64,000 bases of DNA from Methanofollis sp. W23. GTDB taxonomy: Archaea; Halobacteriota; Methanomicrobia; Methanomicrobiales; Methanofollaceae. Below are positions 37,692-47,045 of this stretch, one piece after another. The notes under the pieces are model-generated. The model saw nothing but the letters and a program-made list of their open reading frames with translations. It had not been told where the DNA came from and did no database searches. The position numbers were made by a program, and so were the translations under genes. Within the stretch, counting starts at the first letter, position 1. Every line of letters begins with the position of its first letter. The DNA lies in NCBI RefSeq assembly GCF_017875325.1, contig NZ_JAGGMN010000001.1, positions 1,570,140 through 1,634,139 on the forward strand. Direction: 5' to 3'.

Positions 37692-39110
37692 ATGTTTTCA
37701 AGGGGTTCAAACATATCAGATGTCTCTTTTAATCACTGGGCATCAGATATCCGCATAATAGGTGTAATAGGATTTTTACTGGCCCTGTTGATCCTTACCG
37801 TCTTTTATTCGATCTTCTACGATGTAGAATTGAGACAGTCATCCCTCTATTACATACCCCTTGTCATAGTGGCGGTCTGGTACTCCAACCGCTCGATCTG
37901 GACGGCGGCGGCCCTCTCCCTGGGGTACGTCGTCGTCACCCTCTTCCTGGCCATCGGGGGGTATTCTGTTGACCCGGTCCTCCTCTTCCTCTTCACTCTC
38001 CTCTACCTCTGGGGGATGACAGCGGTCATCCTCTTCTCCTCTGAACCGCCATATCGTGCGGGCGCGCTCTACGACTCGTCTCTCTTCTTCTCACTGGACC
38101 CGGTATCCCTTGAGGTCAGGGGGATCAGCCATGACCTTGCTGACCGTCTGGGATTTCCAGGTTTTTCCCCTGGAAAAACAGTCCCGCTGGCATCACTCTG
38201 CGTCGATCCCGGAGATGCCAGGGTCCTCGTCGGGCGGGCCCGTAGCGGGATGATGGAAGGGTCCCCCTGTGAACTCGTCCTCAGGGGGCGTGCAGGGGAG
38301 CAGGTACCGGTCCTCCTCACCTGCGTCAGTGAAGGCGCGACATGCCGGTGCTCTGTCCTCGACCTTACCTCTCTTCGTTCATACCAGGAGATGGAGCAGA
38401 AGGCCGGGGTCGAAGCGGCCAGGTGGCAGGACTTTGCGACTACGGCGGCCCATGAACTCAGGACCCCGCTCCAACCGGTGCTCGGCTATCTCGGTCTCCT
38501 CCATGACGACCATACCCATTATGGGATCAATGATGAGGCGGCGCGGATGCTCGGCGTCTGCCTTGAGAATGTCAACCGGGAACGGCGTATCGTAAACCGG
38601 ATGCTTGAACTCAGCCTTCTGGACAGTGGAAAAGTGAAGAGCAGGCCCACCGAGGTGGACCTTGCCGCGCTGATCGAAGAAGTGCTCAAGAGCCATGGCT
38701 TCACCACCAGGGCCAGGTGCGAGGTCTCGGTCCCGGAGGGTATGACGGTCCGGGTCGATAAGGAGCACCTCTACCTGGTCCTGGAAGGGCTCGTCTCCAA
38801 TGCGGTCGAGTACAGCGACGACCCGAGGGTCGTTGCGATCACCTGCGGTCAGGAGGGGGGGCGGCAGTGGGTGAGGGTGAGGGACAATGGTCCAGGGATC
38901 ACACCCGACAAACTGAAGCGGATCTTCGAGCCCTTCTCCCTTGGCGACAGTGAGACCTTGAGCCGCAGGTATGGGAGGATGGGGCTTGGCCTGCCGATCG
39001 CCGAGCGGTATGCCCGCCAGAACGGCGGGTGGATCGAGGTGGAGAGTGTGCCGGGCGAAGGGAGCACCTTCACTCTTATGCTGGAACGAGAAGAGAGCGA
39101 CGTAGCCTGA
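37692..39110 (+). CDS. membrane sensor histidine kinase
   Basis: A 472-residue kinase: four or five membrane helices (about 22-125), a PAS-like domain (130-235) and a HisKA/HATPase pair. The phosphoacceptor is H254 in AAHELRTPL. N box (LVSNAVEY), G1 (DNGPGI) and G2 (GMGLGLPIAERY variant RMGLGLPI) are intact, so the enzyme should be active. There is no response regulator next door, so the partner is unknown; methanogens often encode such orphans. Stop at 39110 is followed in 25 bases by a repeat TIR. Confidence 0.92.
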   Translation: MFSRGSNISDVSFNHWASDIRIIGVIGFLLALLILTVFYSIFYDVELRQSSLYYIPLVIVAVWYSNRSIWTAAALSLGYVVVTLFLAIGGYSVDPVLLFLFTLLYLWGMTAVILFSSEPPYRAGALYDSSLFFSLDPVSLEVRGISHDLADRLGFPGFSPGKTVPLASLCVDPGDARVLVGRARSGMMEGSPCELVLRGRAGEQVPVLLTCVSEGATCRCSVLDLTSLRSYQEMEQKAGVEAARWQDFATTAAHELRTPLQPVLGYLGLLHDDHTHYGINDEAARMLGVCLENVNRERRIVNRMLELSLLDSGKVKSRPTEVDLAALIEEVLKSHGFTTRARCEVSVPEGMTVRVDKEHLYLVLEGLVSNAVEYSDDPRVVAITCGQEGGRQWVRVRDNGPGITPDKLKRIFEPFSLGDSETLSRRYGRMGLGLPIAERYARQNGGWIEVESVPGEGSTFTLMLEREESDVA

Positions 39111-40283
39111 TGGGCCTGAATCGATGCTTCCCTGACTCTGTAGAAACCCTCACCTATTATGCGGAAGGGATGTGTGTCACCCGCCTTCCTACCCTCTTTG
39201 GCCGGGGGCGCTGCTGTCCTTGACCTATCGTGTGGCGGGGGTTTGTGGGGGGCGGCCAAGCCCCAACCAGAGAGATTCATCACGAGGATTTACCATGAAA
39301 ATGATCCAGAAGATCATCGCTTTCGGTTTTCACAAGTATTTGAGCTCACCAGATCCCTTTTAATCCAAAAAAAATAGGATACAACATCCATCATTGTGAT
39401 CGGGCCTCTGCCTTCACGGCCCAATCACCATCCCAGGGGTCCGGGGGCAGCGCCCCCGGGGCGTATGGTGAGGGAAGGCATGATGATCAGAACGTACCCC
39501 CCCATCGCAGATTCTTTCCTGTCATCTCGCACCGGGGGGTTGCACCCCCCGGACCCCCCACGGCGAAGATAGGGTCGGGGCGGCAATTGGGTGGGGGTCC
39601 TCCCGGTGTCCTACTCCTAAGAGGGAGCAAGGATCCACCTTCCAGAGCCCAACCAGAGTTTTCATCGCGTATGCATGAGCCAGGGGTTCATGTCCAATTC
39701 TACAGAACCGCTTCCCTCTCCTTTTCGCCGAAAAGCAACACCGAAGTTTTAAAGATGATCAAATCTCAAAACTTTCCTGGGACGAATATCTCTTCGAACC
39801 AAAATCTTTTCTTCCAGAAATTCTGACCCATCCTACACCTTGGGCGTCCCACCCCCCAACCCCCACTGATGAAGAGTGACGGAGGTTCACATCCCATCGT
39901 CACGATCATCGCTCTGCCTTCCCGCCCCAATCGCCATCCTGGGAGTCCGGGGGCGAGCCGCCCCCCGGGGCGGGGGTGTGGGAAGGCAGAAGGCATGCAT
40001 GGATCCGCAACGAAAAGGGGAGGAATTTCTCATCCTCTCTACTGCTCTCTTCTGGGTGGAGGAGGGCGGGAGAGTGTTGGGATGACCTTCTCATCATAGT
40101 CATATTCTGCCTTCCAGTCTCCATCTTCATGCCAGGGGGGTCCTGGGGGCGACATGGTGCTCGACTTCGATCCGCTTCTCGAACAAAATGGATGAGGGGC
40201 AAGAATCGATCCAGTTCTGAGATGTTATTTTCATCGCGTATGCGTGAACCTCAGGGCCATGCTCGATTCTACAGAACCCAGAA
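39111..40283. repeat. 1.2 kb repeat island
   Basis: Convergent gap between the kinase and the methyltransferase. Left TIR 39133-39150; fused H2/H1 remnant 39180-39265; R6 39285-39360 (TTTACCATGAAAATGATCC); H2 39408-39480; inverted H3 39505-39585; R4 39655-39696 and right TIR 39697-39710; worn H1 39840-39880 with link; H2 39912-39985; partial H2 40105-40160; R4 40228-40265 and right TIR 40266-40280, which is 8 bases from the methyltransferase stop. No gene. Confidence 0.75.
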
Positions 40284-40287
40284 GAGA

Positions 40288-41283
40288 CTATAAGTGAGAT
40301 GACCGGTTTTTTCTCTCTTTCAGCGCCCGCTCGATCGCCCACCGCCCTCTCCCGAACTCTTCCTGCAAAATTTCGATGGACCGCTTCCGTGTCGTTCCCT
40401 TATTTCGCAGTTCCTCGTATTGCCGGTCAAGGCGACGGCGTTCGTCGGCGGTCCAGCGCTTCCGCTGGTTCTTTGGGGTGCCGAGGACCGGGGTGCGGAG
40501 CGAACTGAGGAGAAAACCCGGAGTGACCGCCTGGAGGTCATGGACTCCGTTCTCGAAGATCGTCTCCGAGACCTCGAACCCGACGAACTTTCGGCCAAGC
40601 CCGGTCGCCACCCTCGCCGTCGAGAACCCGCCCATAAAGAAGTCACAGATCACGTCGTCTGCATTGCTGCTGTACTGGATCATCCTGGTGAGGAGCGCGG
40701 TCGGCAGTTCGTTCTTGTTCTTCACCTGCCCTGGTTTATACTCGCGATTGATGACCCAGACGTCCTCCCTATCCCGGTAATTGAGAGAGCCGCCGTCGGG
40801 GGCGTGTTCGCCTGTCCCATACCTTGATTCAAGGTTGAAGGTCCGTTCGCCACCCGGTTTTTCGTAGAAAAGAATGTGGTAGTGGGACGAGACATATTTC
40901 CTGCTGGTATACACTCCGAAGTTGTACTTCCAGATGATATGATTCACCTCGCGCAGCGAAGTCTGCCGCAGGGCATGGAGGATATGGTAGAGGTTGGTGT
41001 AGCCTGAGACGATATAGATCGAACCGCCGGGCCTGAGCACCCGTTCGGCCTCCTGGATCCAGTTGAGACTGAACTCTCCGTATTCAGATTCAGGAATCTC
41101 GACATATCCATCGACCACATAACCTTCGTCACGATTGTAGTGACGGTGGAGGGTGTCGCCGCCGATCCCGTACGGTGGGTCGGTGATGATCAGGTCGACG
41201 GACCCGTCTTCGATCACCTCCCTGGCACCGGTGATGCAGTCTCCGTTGTAGAACGTGTTCCCGTCACGTGTAATAGACTTCAT
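40288..41283 (-). CDS. orphan site-specific DNA methyltransferase
   Basis: A 331-residue amino-methyltransferase. DPPYG at 35-39 is the catalytic motif IV and comes before the AdoMet motif (CDFFMGGFSTARVA, near 220, an FxGxG variant), so the order is beta class, as in N6-adenine or N4-cytosine enzymes. The C-terminal tail (RKRWTADERRRLDRQYEEL...) is basic and probably helps bind DNA. ATG 41283 is used: AAAGGA sits 6 bases ahead, whereas the longer frame starts with TTG inside that site. No restriction nuclease gene adjoins it, so it is either regulatory, defence against a foreign enzyme, or part of a lost system. Confidence 0.88.
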   Translation of the reverse strand: MKSITRDGNTFYNGDCITGAREVIEDGSVDLIITDPPYGIGGDTLHRHYNRDEGYVVDGYVEIPESEYGEFSLNWIQEAERVLRPGGSIYIVSGYTNLYHILHALRQTSLREVNHIIWKYNFGVYTSRKYVSSHYHILFYEKPGGERTFNLESRYGTGEHAPDGGSLNYRDREDVWVINREYKPGQVKNKNELPTALLTRMIQYSSNADDVICDFFMGGFSTARVATGLGRKFVGFEVSETIFENGVHDLQAVTPGFLLSSLRTPVLGTPKNQRKRWTADERRRLDRQYEELRNKGTTRKRSIEILQEEFGRGRWAIERALKERKNRSSHL

Positions 41284-41455
41284 CGCTATTCCTTTCAAGG
41301 ACTCCCGTCGTGATCACACCCCACCAGGGGGCATGGGCGGGAGTGCTGACATACTGTATCTCTCTTCTTGTGATTCATGGTTCTGCCGCACATGGCATAC
41401 ACCACAAATCTTGTCTATGATCTCTGCACATCTCTGAGGGAGACGTGACTATTGA

Positions 41456-42106
41456 ATGGATCTTGGTGCACTCTTTATGGACGCAGCCCGCTATACGAAG
41501 GGCACCTTCTGGGGGCGGGGGAAGAACACCCTCAAGTTGCTTGTCAGTGTGGTCATCTTCCCTCTTTTTTTTGGGTATCTTGTTCAGGTGCTGCGCGGAG
41601 AGGACCCGGCACCGCCGGTGCGGTGGTCTTTCAAGATGTTTCTTGACGGGATCAAGGTGTGCCTGATCTGGTTCCTCTATACTGTCCCTGTGCTCGTGGC
41701 ATTTGTGGCCCTCGTCGGTTCTGTAGTGGTTCTTTATGTGACAGACGGCGTCAGCGCGATCGAGCCGCACCTGACCGAGATCATCGGGGGGGTGCTGATC
41801 GTCTGTGTGCTCTACATCCTGACAGGCCTGTTTGTGAACCTTGCAACGATCAAGTTTGCCCGCGAGCAGAGATTGTTTGCGGCATTCTCATTTGGAGAGA
41901 TCTGGAGGTGCATCGGCCGCATCGGGCTCTGGCAGTATGTCGCCGCCGTGATCCTTCTCGCCGCCTTTGTGAACACAGTCATCGGCCTTGTCCTGCTCGT
42001 CCCAAACGACGTGGTGGCGTTTGCCCTCTTTGCGCTGGCCATGGTTCCGCTGTCGATCTTCCAGGCCAGGTATTTTGCCAGGATCTATGACCTGGCGATG
42101 GGGTGA
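41456..42106 (+). CDS. DUF4013-like membrane protein
   Basis: A 216-residue protein with six hydrophobic segments and an N-terminal amphipathic part (AARYTKGTFWGRGKNTLKLL). The pattern of glycine-rich helices and an FAREQRLFAAFSFGEIWR turn matches DUF4013-type membrane proteins of methanogens. Function unknown. ATG 41456 is the first in frame; no strong ribosome site precedes it. It is divergent from the methyltransferase and 68 bases upstream of another membrane protein gene. Confidence 0.7.
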   Translation: MDLGALFMDAARYTKGTFWGRGKNTLKLLVSVVIFPLFFGYLVQVLRGEDPAPPVRWSFKMFLDGIKVCLIWFLYTVPVLVAFVALVGSVVVLYVTDGVSAIEPHLTEIIGGVLIVCVLYILTGLFVNLATIKFAREQRLFAAFSFGEIWRCIGRIGLWQYVAAVILLAAFVNTVIGLVLLVPNDVVAFALFALAMVPLSIFQARYFARIYDLAMG

Positions 42107-42174
42107 ACACACTCCAATTGCCAGATGTCAAGGTATATTAACAGTGGCCGCGAACACGATTTGTAACGCTGTAC

Positions 42175-42579
42175 ATGAATCGAAGCCGGTTTTTCCTCTG
42201 TATCGCTCTCATTGCCGCCGTGGAGGTCATCGTCTTCACGCTCGCCCTGAGCGCGGGCTATGACGCTGTTGCGGAACTCTCGTTCTATATCGCCCTGCTC
42301 CTGGTCTTTGTCTGCAGGCAGCGGGTGAAGGGAGTGATCTGGGACGAACGGTTGAGCCGGGTCGAGGAGCAGGTGGCCGAGAAGACCTTGAAGATCGCGC
42401 TCTTCCTGATGATCTTCTTCGGACTGGGATTTTTCGTCTCAGGGGCGCTCCTCGATCTTGAGAGGGCGATGAATGACGGGATGTTCCTCCTTGAACTCTC
42501 AGGTGGGATCATCCTCCTGTACCTGGTCCTCTGGATCATCGCGATTAAGCCGTTCTGGGATGAAGGGGACGATGAATAA
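42175..42579 (+). CDS. DUF2178-like membrane protein
   Basis: A 134-residue protein with four helices. A cytosolic WDERLSRVEEQVAEKTLK stretch between helices two and three is characteristic of DUF2178 proteins, which usually accompany a small HTH regulator. That partner overlaps its end by 8 bases here. The pair resembles the widespread two-gene units in which a membrane protein may modulate a regulator; this is inference. Confidence 0.75.
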   Translation: MNRSRFFLCIALIAAVEVIVFTLALSAGYDAVAELSFYIALLLVFVCRQRVKGVIWDERLSRVEEQVAEKTLKIALFLMIFFGLGFFVSGALLDLERAMNDGMFLLELSGGIILLYLVLWIIAIKPFWDEGDDE

Positions 42580-42772
42580 TAAACTCAAGGTCTACCGAGC
42601 ACTGCACGACCTCACTCAGGAGCAGCTGGCAGTGGCGCTGGGAGTGACCAGGCAGACGATCATCGCCATCGAGAAGAAAAAATATGATCCTTCCCTTGAT
42701 CTTGCTTTTAAGATCGCCCGCTATTTTAATGTGACAATCGAGGAGATCTTCTCGCCTGACAAAGATCAGTGA
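42572..42772 (+). CDS. XRE-family HTH regulator (short)
   Basis: A 66-residue protein that is little more than a helix-turn-helix: LTQEQLAVALGVTRQTIIAIEKKKYDPSLDLAFKIARYFNVTIEEIFS. This is the compact XRE/YgzD-type regulator. ATG 42572 overlaps the membrane protein gene end by 8 bases and GAAGGGG is upstream, so the two are translationally coupled. Targets unknown. Confidence 0.9.
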   Translation: MNNKLKVYRALHDLTQEQLAVALGVTRQTIIAIEKKKYDPSLDLAFKIARYFNVTIEEIFSPDKDQ

Positions 42773-43642
42773 CCTCACCCGCGGCCGGGAATCGTCTGCT
42801 GCTCGCGCCGTGGACTCTGTGCTCGAAGATCAGAGTTTTTCTCGACGACACGAAGAACGTCTCTGTAGATCTCCTCCCCTATTCATGGTGTGAACATGAC
42901 TCCTCCTTCTCATTCACGCATACATGATGAACATGATCGTGGGTCTCCAGAGGGTGTGGGCCAGTTTTTCCCCTTGAGCGCGGGACTCCATGAGGGGATC
43001 ACCACCCGCCTGCCGCCCCCGCCTCTCCTCGTTGTGGGGGGTCCGGGGGGGTGCAACCCCCAGCGCGAGATGACAGGGATGACTCTACGATCTGGGGCGG
43101 CACGAATGATCATCACGCCTTCCCCCACGCTCTCGCCTGGGGCGCGGCGCCCCGGACCCCCGAGACGGCGAGAGGAGGGGGAAGGCAGATCGCCGATCAT
43201 GCTGAAGGCGCCTCTCTCATCTTCAACGAGATCAGGATGGTTCAAATTCTCATACAAACCTGGAGAGATAATCGTCAGGATCATCTTCATGGTAAACCCT
43301 CAGTTCTTTTGGTTCGAGTATGATTCAACCGCCCTCCCCCCTCGTCTCGCCGGGGACGAGTGCTGCTCGGACCCCCGGGATGAAGATTGGGCAGGAAGGC
43401 ATATTCGTAATCCCTGGAGAGGGAGTGTCCTCCTCGACCCATCATGGTGTGGGGGGGGGCGGGGGACGGCCGTGAGCGCCCCCCGTCAGAGAGAGTCATC
43501 CAGAAGATTTCTACAGAGCCAGAATTCCTGGATATGCTTTAGATCTCAAGTCTCAGGTGGTGGCGTGCCATCCCCCGCGAGAGGCGCCAGGTCCGGCAAA
43601 GATATATCATGGCCCAGGTGCACTTCCCGCCGAGGGGGAGAG
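42773..43642. repeat. repeat island before the oxidoreductase operon
   Basis: Left TIR 42859-42876 (GTCTCTGTAGATCTCCTC), reversed R4 42895-42930, H3 43000-43105 (GCCGCCCC/GGGGCGGC), inverted H2 43113-43190, reversed R6 43240-43300, a second inverted H2 43325-43402, link, H1 43425-43480 and right TIR 43503-43520. The copy is about 660 bp, a long form with an extra R6-H2 segment. The open frame that runs from 42890 through this island is not credible as protein: its residues come from GC-rich repeat DNA. Confidence 0.8.
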
Positions 43643-45298
43643 ATGGACGAGATCGCAGTGCTCATCGGAGGGAAAGCAGGCGAGGGGATCAATATCGCAG
43701 GGTCGGTGGTCATGCGGCTCATCGCGGGCTGCGGGCTGCGGGCCGCGATGTACTATGACTACCAGTCCCTGATCAAAGGAGGACACAACTTCGCCGTGAT
43801 CAGGGGGGCGGCCGAACAGCCGTACTGCCACCGGGAAGGGCTCGACCTGGTCCTTGCCCTGGACCAGGAGACGGTCCGCCGCCACCATGGAAGGCTCCGT
43901 GCCGGCGGCCAGGTCATCTACGACACCGGGCGGGTGCAGGAGGGGGAGGGGACCGGCATTCCCCTTGACGAGATCGTGAAAGACGAGGGCGCCCCGGCGG
44001 TGACACGGAACATGGGGCTGATCGGGGGCTTCTGCAAGGCCTGCGCCATCCCGTGGGAGACGGTGGAGGCAGTGCTCAGTCGTGCGGTGCCAAAGGCGGT
44101 GGAAGCGAACCTCAGGGTGGCCGGGCGCGGCTACGAGGCGGCCGAGATGGTCAGGCCTCTCCCGGCCAGGGCGGCGGGGATAAGGGTGCTCCCGGCGATC
44201 AGCGGGAACGAGGCCATCGCCCTCGGTCTGGTGGAGGCCGGGCTCGAGGGATATATCGCCTACCCGATGACGCCCTCCTCAGGCATCCTCCACTTCCTGG
44301 CCGCACGGCAGGAGGAGTTCAGGACGAGCGTCGTCCACCCTGAAAACGAGATCGGGGTGATGCTGATGGCCCTGGGGGCGGCGTACGCCGGGCGGCGGGT
44401 GGCAGTCGGCACCTCGGGCGGGGGGTTCTGCCTGATGACCGAAGGGTTCTCCCTGGCCGGGATGGCCGAACTCCCGGTTTTGATCGTCCTCGCCCAGCGG
44501 CCCGGCCCGAGCACCGGCGTCCCGACCTATTCTGGCCAGGGCGACCTGCTCTTTGCGCTTTCGGCCGGGCAGGGTGAGTTCCCGCGCCCGGTCGTCGCCC
44601 CGGGCACGCTCGAAGAGGCCTGGTACTGGGCCGGGGCGCTCCTCGACCTTGCCTGGCGGTTCCAGACCCCGGCGGTCCTGCTCACCGACAAAAATCTCGG
44701 CGAGGGGATGTACACTTTCCACGGCGCACCAGAGAGGCCGCCTCTCCCGTCGGTCCGCTGGGATGGGGACGGCGGGTACCGGCGGTATGCTCCCGGTCCT
44801 GACGGCGTCTCGCCGCTCGCAAGTCCGGGGACGGCCGGCGCGGTCGTGAAGGTGAACTCGTACGCCCACGACGAGAGGGGGATCACCACCGAAGACCGGG
44901 CGACCGTCGCCAGGATGGCCGAGAAACGGAACGAGAAGGAGAAGGCGATGGCCGAGGTGCTCAGGAGTTACCCCTCGGTCATGACCGCCGGCGACCCCGC
45001 GGCCGGAACCGTCCTCCTCTGCTGGGGCTCGACCGCCGGGGTCTGCACCGAGGCAGCAAAAGACCTGGGGCTGCGGGTGGTCAGGCCGGTCGTCCTCTCG
45101 CCCTTCCCGGTCGAACAGTTCAGTGCGGCGATCGGGGGGGCCGAACAGGTCGTCGCCGTCGAGGAGAACCTGGACGGGCACCTTGCCAGACTGGTCAGGG
45201 CAGAGGGCTACCGGGTGAACGCCGTGATCGGGAAGTACGACGGGCGCCCCTTCTTCCTGGAAGATCTTGAGCGACAGTTGAAGGGGGTGGGGGCATGA
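43643..45298 (+). CDS. 2-oxoacid:acceptor oxidoreductase, fused gamma-alpha subunit
   Basis: Subunit of a thiamine-dependent 2-oxoacid:ferredoxin oxidoreductase. Residues 1-185 are the gamma domain (IGGKAGEGINIAGSVVMRL), and the remainder is the alpha domain with YPMTPSSGILHFLA, HPENEIGVMLMALGAAYAGRR and GTSGGGFCLMTEGFSLAGMAELP. 551 residues. GAGGGGGAGAG precedes ATG 43643, and the conserved domain starts there. The beta subunit gene overlaps by 4 bases. Substrate is not fixed by the sequence (2-oxoglutarate, aromatic or branched 2-oxoacids are options). No ferredoxin delta subunit gene follows, so electrons must leave through a free ferredoxin. Confidence 0.92.
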   Translation: MDEIAVLIGGKAGEGINIAGSVVMRLIAGCGLRAAMYYDYQSLIKGGHNFAVIRGAAEQPYCHREGLDLVLALDQETVRRHHGRLRAGGQVIYDTGRVQEGEGTGIPLDEIVKDEGAPAVTRNMGLIGGFCKACAIPWETVEAVLSRAVPKAVEANLRVAGRGYEAAEMVRPLPARAAGIRVLPAISGNEAIALGLVEAGLEGYIAYPMTPSSGILHFLAARQEEFRTSVVHPENEIGVMLMALGAAYAGRRVAVGTSGGGFCLMTEGFSLAGMAELPVLIVLAQRPGPSTGVPTYSGQGDLLFALSAGQGEFPRPVVAPGTLEEAWYWAGALLDLAWRFQTPAVLLTDKNLGEGMYTFHGAPERPPLPSVRWDGDGGYRRYAPGPDGVSPLASPGTAGAVVKVNSYAHDERGITTEDRATVARMAEKRNEKEKAMAEVLRSYPSVMTAGDPAAGTVLLCWGSTAGVCTEAAKDLGLRVVRPVVLSPFPVEQFSAAIGGAEQVVAVEENLDGHLARLVRAEGYRVNAVIGKYDGRPFFLEDLERQLKGVGA

Positions 45299-46137
45299 CC
45301 TGGATCACCGATGCCCAGAATACCTGGTGCCCTGGATGCGGCAACTTCACGGTGCAGCACGCCCTCAAGGACGTCTTTGCCGGTCTCGTCGCAGACGAGG
45401 GGCGGCGGCCAGAAGAGTTCGTGCTCGTCACAGGGATCGGGTGCCATGCCAAGATCGCCGACTACCTCGCGGTCAACAGTTTTTACGCCATCCATGGCCG
45501 GACCCTGCCGGTGGCGACCGGGATCACCCTGGCCAACCCGGACCTCACCGTGGTGGCCTGCGCCGGCGACGGTGACGCCTATGCCGAGGGGCTTGGCCAT
45601 CTCGTCTTTGCCGCCAAGCGCAACACCGACATCACGGCCGTCGTCCACGACAACCGGGTCTACGGCCTCACCACCGGACAGTACACCCCGACCTCGTACA
45701 CTGGGTTCAGGGGACGCTCGACCCCCAAAGGCGCGAAAGAACGCCCTTTCAACCCGGTCGAACTGGCCCTCGCCTCAGGAGCGACCTTTGTGGCCAGGGC
45801 TTACACCCGCCGCCTCGACCACCTCAGGGAGGTGCTGCGCCGGGCGGTCCTCCACCGGGGTTTCTCCTTTGTGGAGGTGCTCCAGATCTGCGCCACCTAC
45901 AACAACCTCACCGCCTCCTACCACGACCAGGCCTACGAACTCGACGGCCACGACACCGCCGACCTGACCGCCGCGCTAGAGCGGGCACGTGAATGGGACT
46001 ACTCGGATGGCGCCCCTATCGCCCTTGGCGTCTTCTACGAGGTCGAGCGGGAGCGCGAGGCCTGGCCGCCGATGGGACGGTTGCCAGACCACCGGCGCAG
46101 GGAGGTGATCAGGGGGGTGCTGGAGGAGAGGAGATAA
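45295..46137 (+). CDS. 2-oxoacid:acceptor oxidoreductase, beta subunit
   Basis: TPP- and [4Fe-4S]-binding subunit partner of the upstream protein. CPGC at 12-15 supplies cluster cysteines with later ones, GIGCHAK is the second cysteine site, and GDGDAYAEGLGH followed by HDNRVYGLTTGQYTPTS is the TPP/Mg loop. 280 residues, normal for the family. ATGA overlap with the alpha gene indicates coupled translation. Confidence 0.93.
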   Translation: MTWITDAQNTWCPGCGNFTVQHALKDVFAGLVADEGRRPEEFVLVTGIGCHAKIADYLAVNSFYAIHGRTLPVATGITLANPDLTVVACAGDGDAYAEGLGHLVFAAKRNTDITAVVHDNRVYGLTTGQYTPTSYTGFRGRSTPKGAKERPFNPVELALASGATFVARAYTRRLDHLREVLRRAVLHRGFSFVEVLQICATYNNLTASYHDQAYELDGHDTADLTAALERAREWDYSDGAPIALGVFYEVEREREAWPPMGRLPDHRRREVIRGVLEERR

Positions 46138-46515
46138 GGGAGAGGGAGGGGGAAAGAGGTGACTTCCTTGATTTGGGGTCCACCGCCCTGCCGTCTCCAA
46201 ACTGTAGCCACCGTAGGGGGTTCGGGGGCCGCTTCCAATCACATCTTCTGCTGTGCCGTCCCCTGCCAAACGTCCCAGAGCGGGGGTCCGGGGGAAACCC
46301 TGACCCCCATATCAAGAGGATAGAGGCAGACGGACCGTCCGTAGAAGAGAAAGGGACAATACCCCGCCACTACTCTGCCTCCCTCTTCAATCGCCACCCG
46401 GGCGGCAAGTCACAGAAAAAATGTGAGCGCTCTCCCATCACCCCCCCTGCCCGCCGTCACCGACCAAGACGATCCCTTTATTGCCGGGCATGTCCAGGAG
46501 ACACCCGGTGAGAGC
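46138..46515. other. gap with strongly decayed repeat
   Basis: Worn H1-like (GTAGGGGGTTCGGGGGCCG at 46211-46229) and H2/H3-like (GAGCGGGGGTCCGGGGGAAACCCTGACCCCC near 46276-46306) hairpins without TIRs. No gene; the ferritin frame extends back here but without a start signal. GGTGAG at 46507-46512 is the ferritin ribosome site. Confidence 0.5.
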
Positions 46516-47031
46516 ATGATATCGCACACAATACTTGAGGCGCTGAACCGCCAGATCAACCGTGAACTCTACTCGGCCTACCTGTACCTCTCGATGTCGG
46601 CCTGGTTCTCGGACCGCGGTCTCCCCGGTTTTGCGAACTGGATGCAGGTCCAGGTGAAGGAAGAACAGTTCCACGCGATGAAGTTCTACGACTATTGTAT
46701 CGCACGGGGTGGACGGGCGACCATGCTCGCGATCGAGGCCCCGCCCAACGAGTGGGAGTCGCCGCTCGCGGTCTTCGAGGCCACCTATGCCCATGAACAG
46801 CGGGTGACCCAGATGATCCACGACCTCGTCGACCTCGCCATGAAGGAGAAGGACCATGCCACCACCAACTTCCTTCAGTGGTACGTGGACGAACAGGTCG
46901 AGGAAGAGGCCAACGACACCGAAATCATCGGGAAACTCCAGTTGATCGGGGACGAGACCAACGGCCTCTTCATGCTCGACAAAGAACTCGGCACCAGGGC
47001 CTTCACCCCGCCGGCACAGGGGACACCCTGA
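46516..47031 (+). CDS. ftn: ferritin
   Basis: Iron-storage four-helix protein of 171 residues that assembles as a cage. The di-iron ferroxidase residues match the FtnA numbering exactly: E17, E50, H53, E94, Q127 and E130, with Q127 at the third-iron position. The start at 46516 follows GGTGAGAGC; earlier codons in the frame are not protein-like. Terminator T-tracts follow at 47034-47045. It would store and detoxify iron, matching the metal and oxidative-stress genes elsewhere in the window. Confidence 0.97.
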   Translation: MISHTILEALNRQINRELYSAYLYLSMSAWFSDRGLPGFANWMQVQVKEEQFHAMKFYDYCIARGGRATMLAIEAPPNEWESPLAVFEATYAHEQRVTQMIHDLVDLAMKEKDHATTNFLQWYVDEQVEEEANDTEIIGKLQLIGDETNGLFMLDKELGTRAFTPPAQGTP

Positions 47032-47033
47032 TC

Positions 47034-47045
47034 TTTTTTCTTTTT
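47034..47045 (+). terminator. oligo-T terminator after ferritin
   Basis: T6-C-T5 starts 3 bases after the stop codon. Confidence 0.55.

Noticed and set aside
42890-43642. N-terminal extension of the oxidoreductase alpha gene
   Set aside because: Translates repeat modules; the conserved domain and ribosome site start at 43643.
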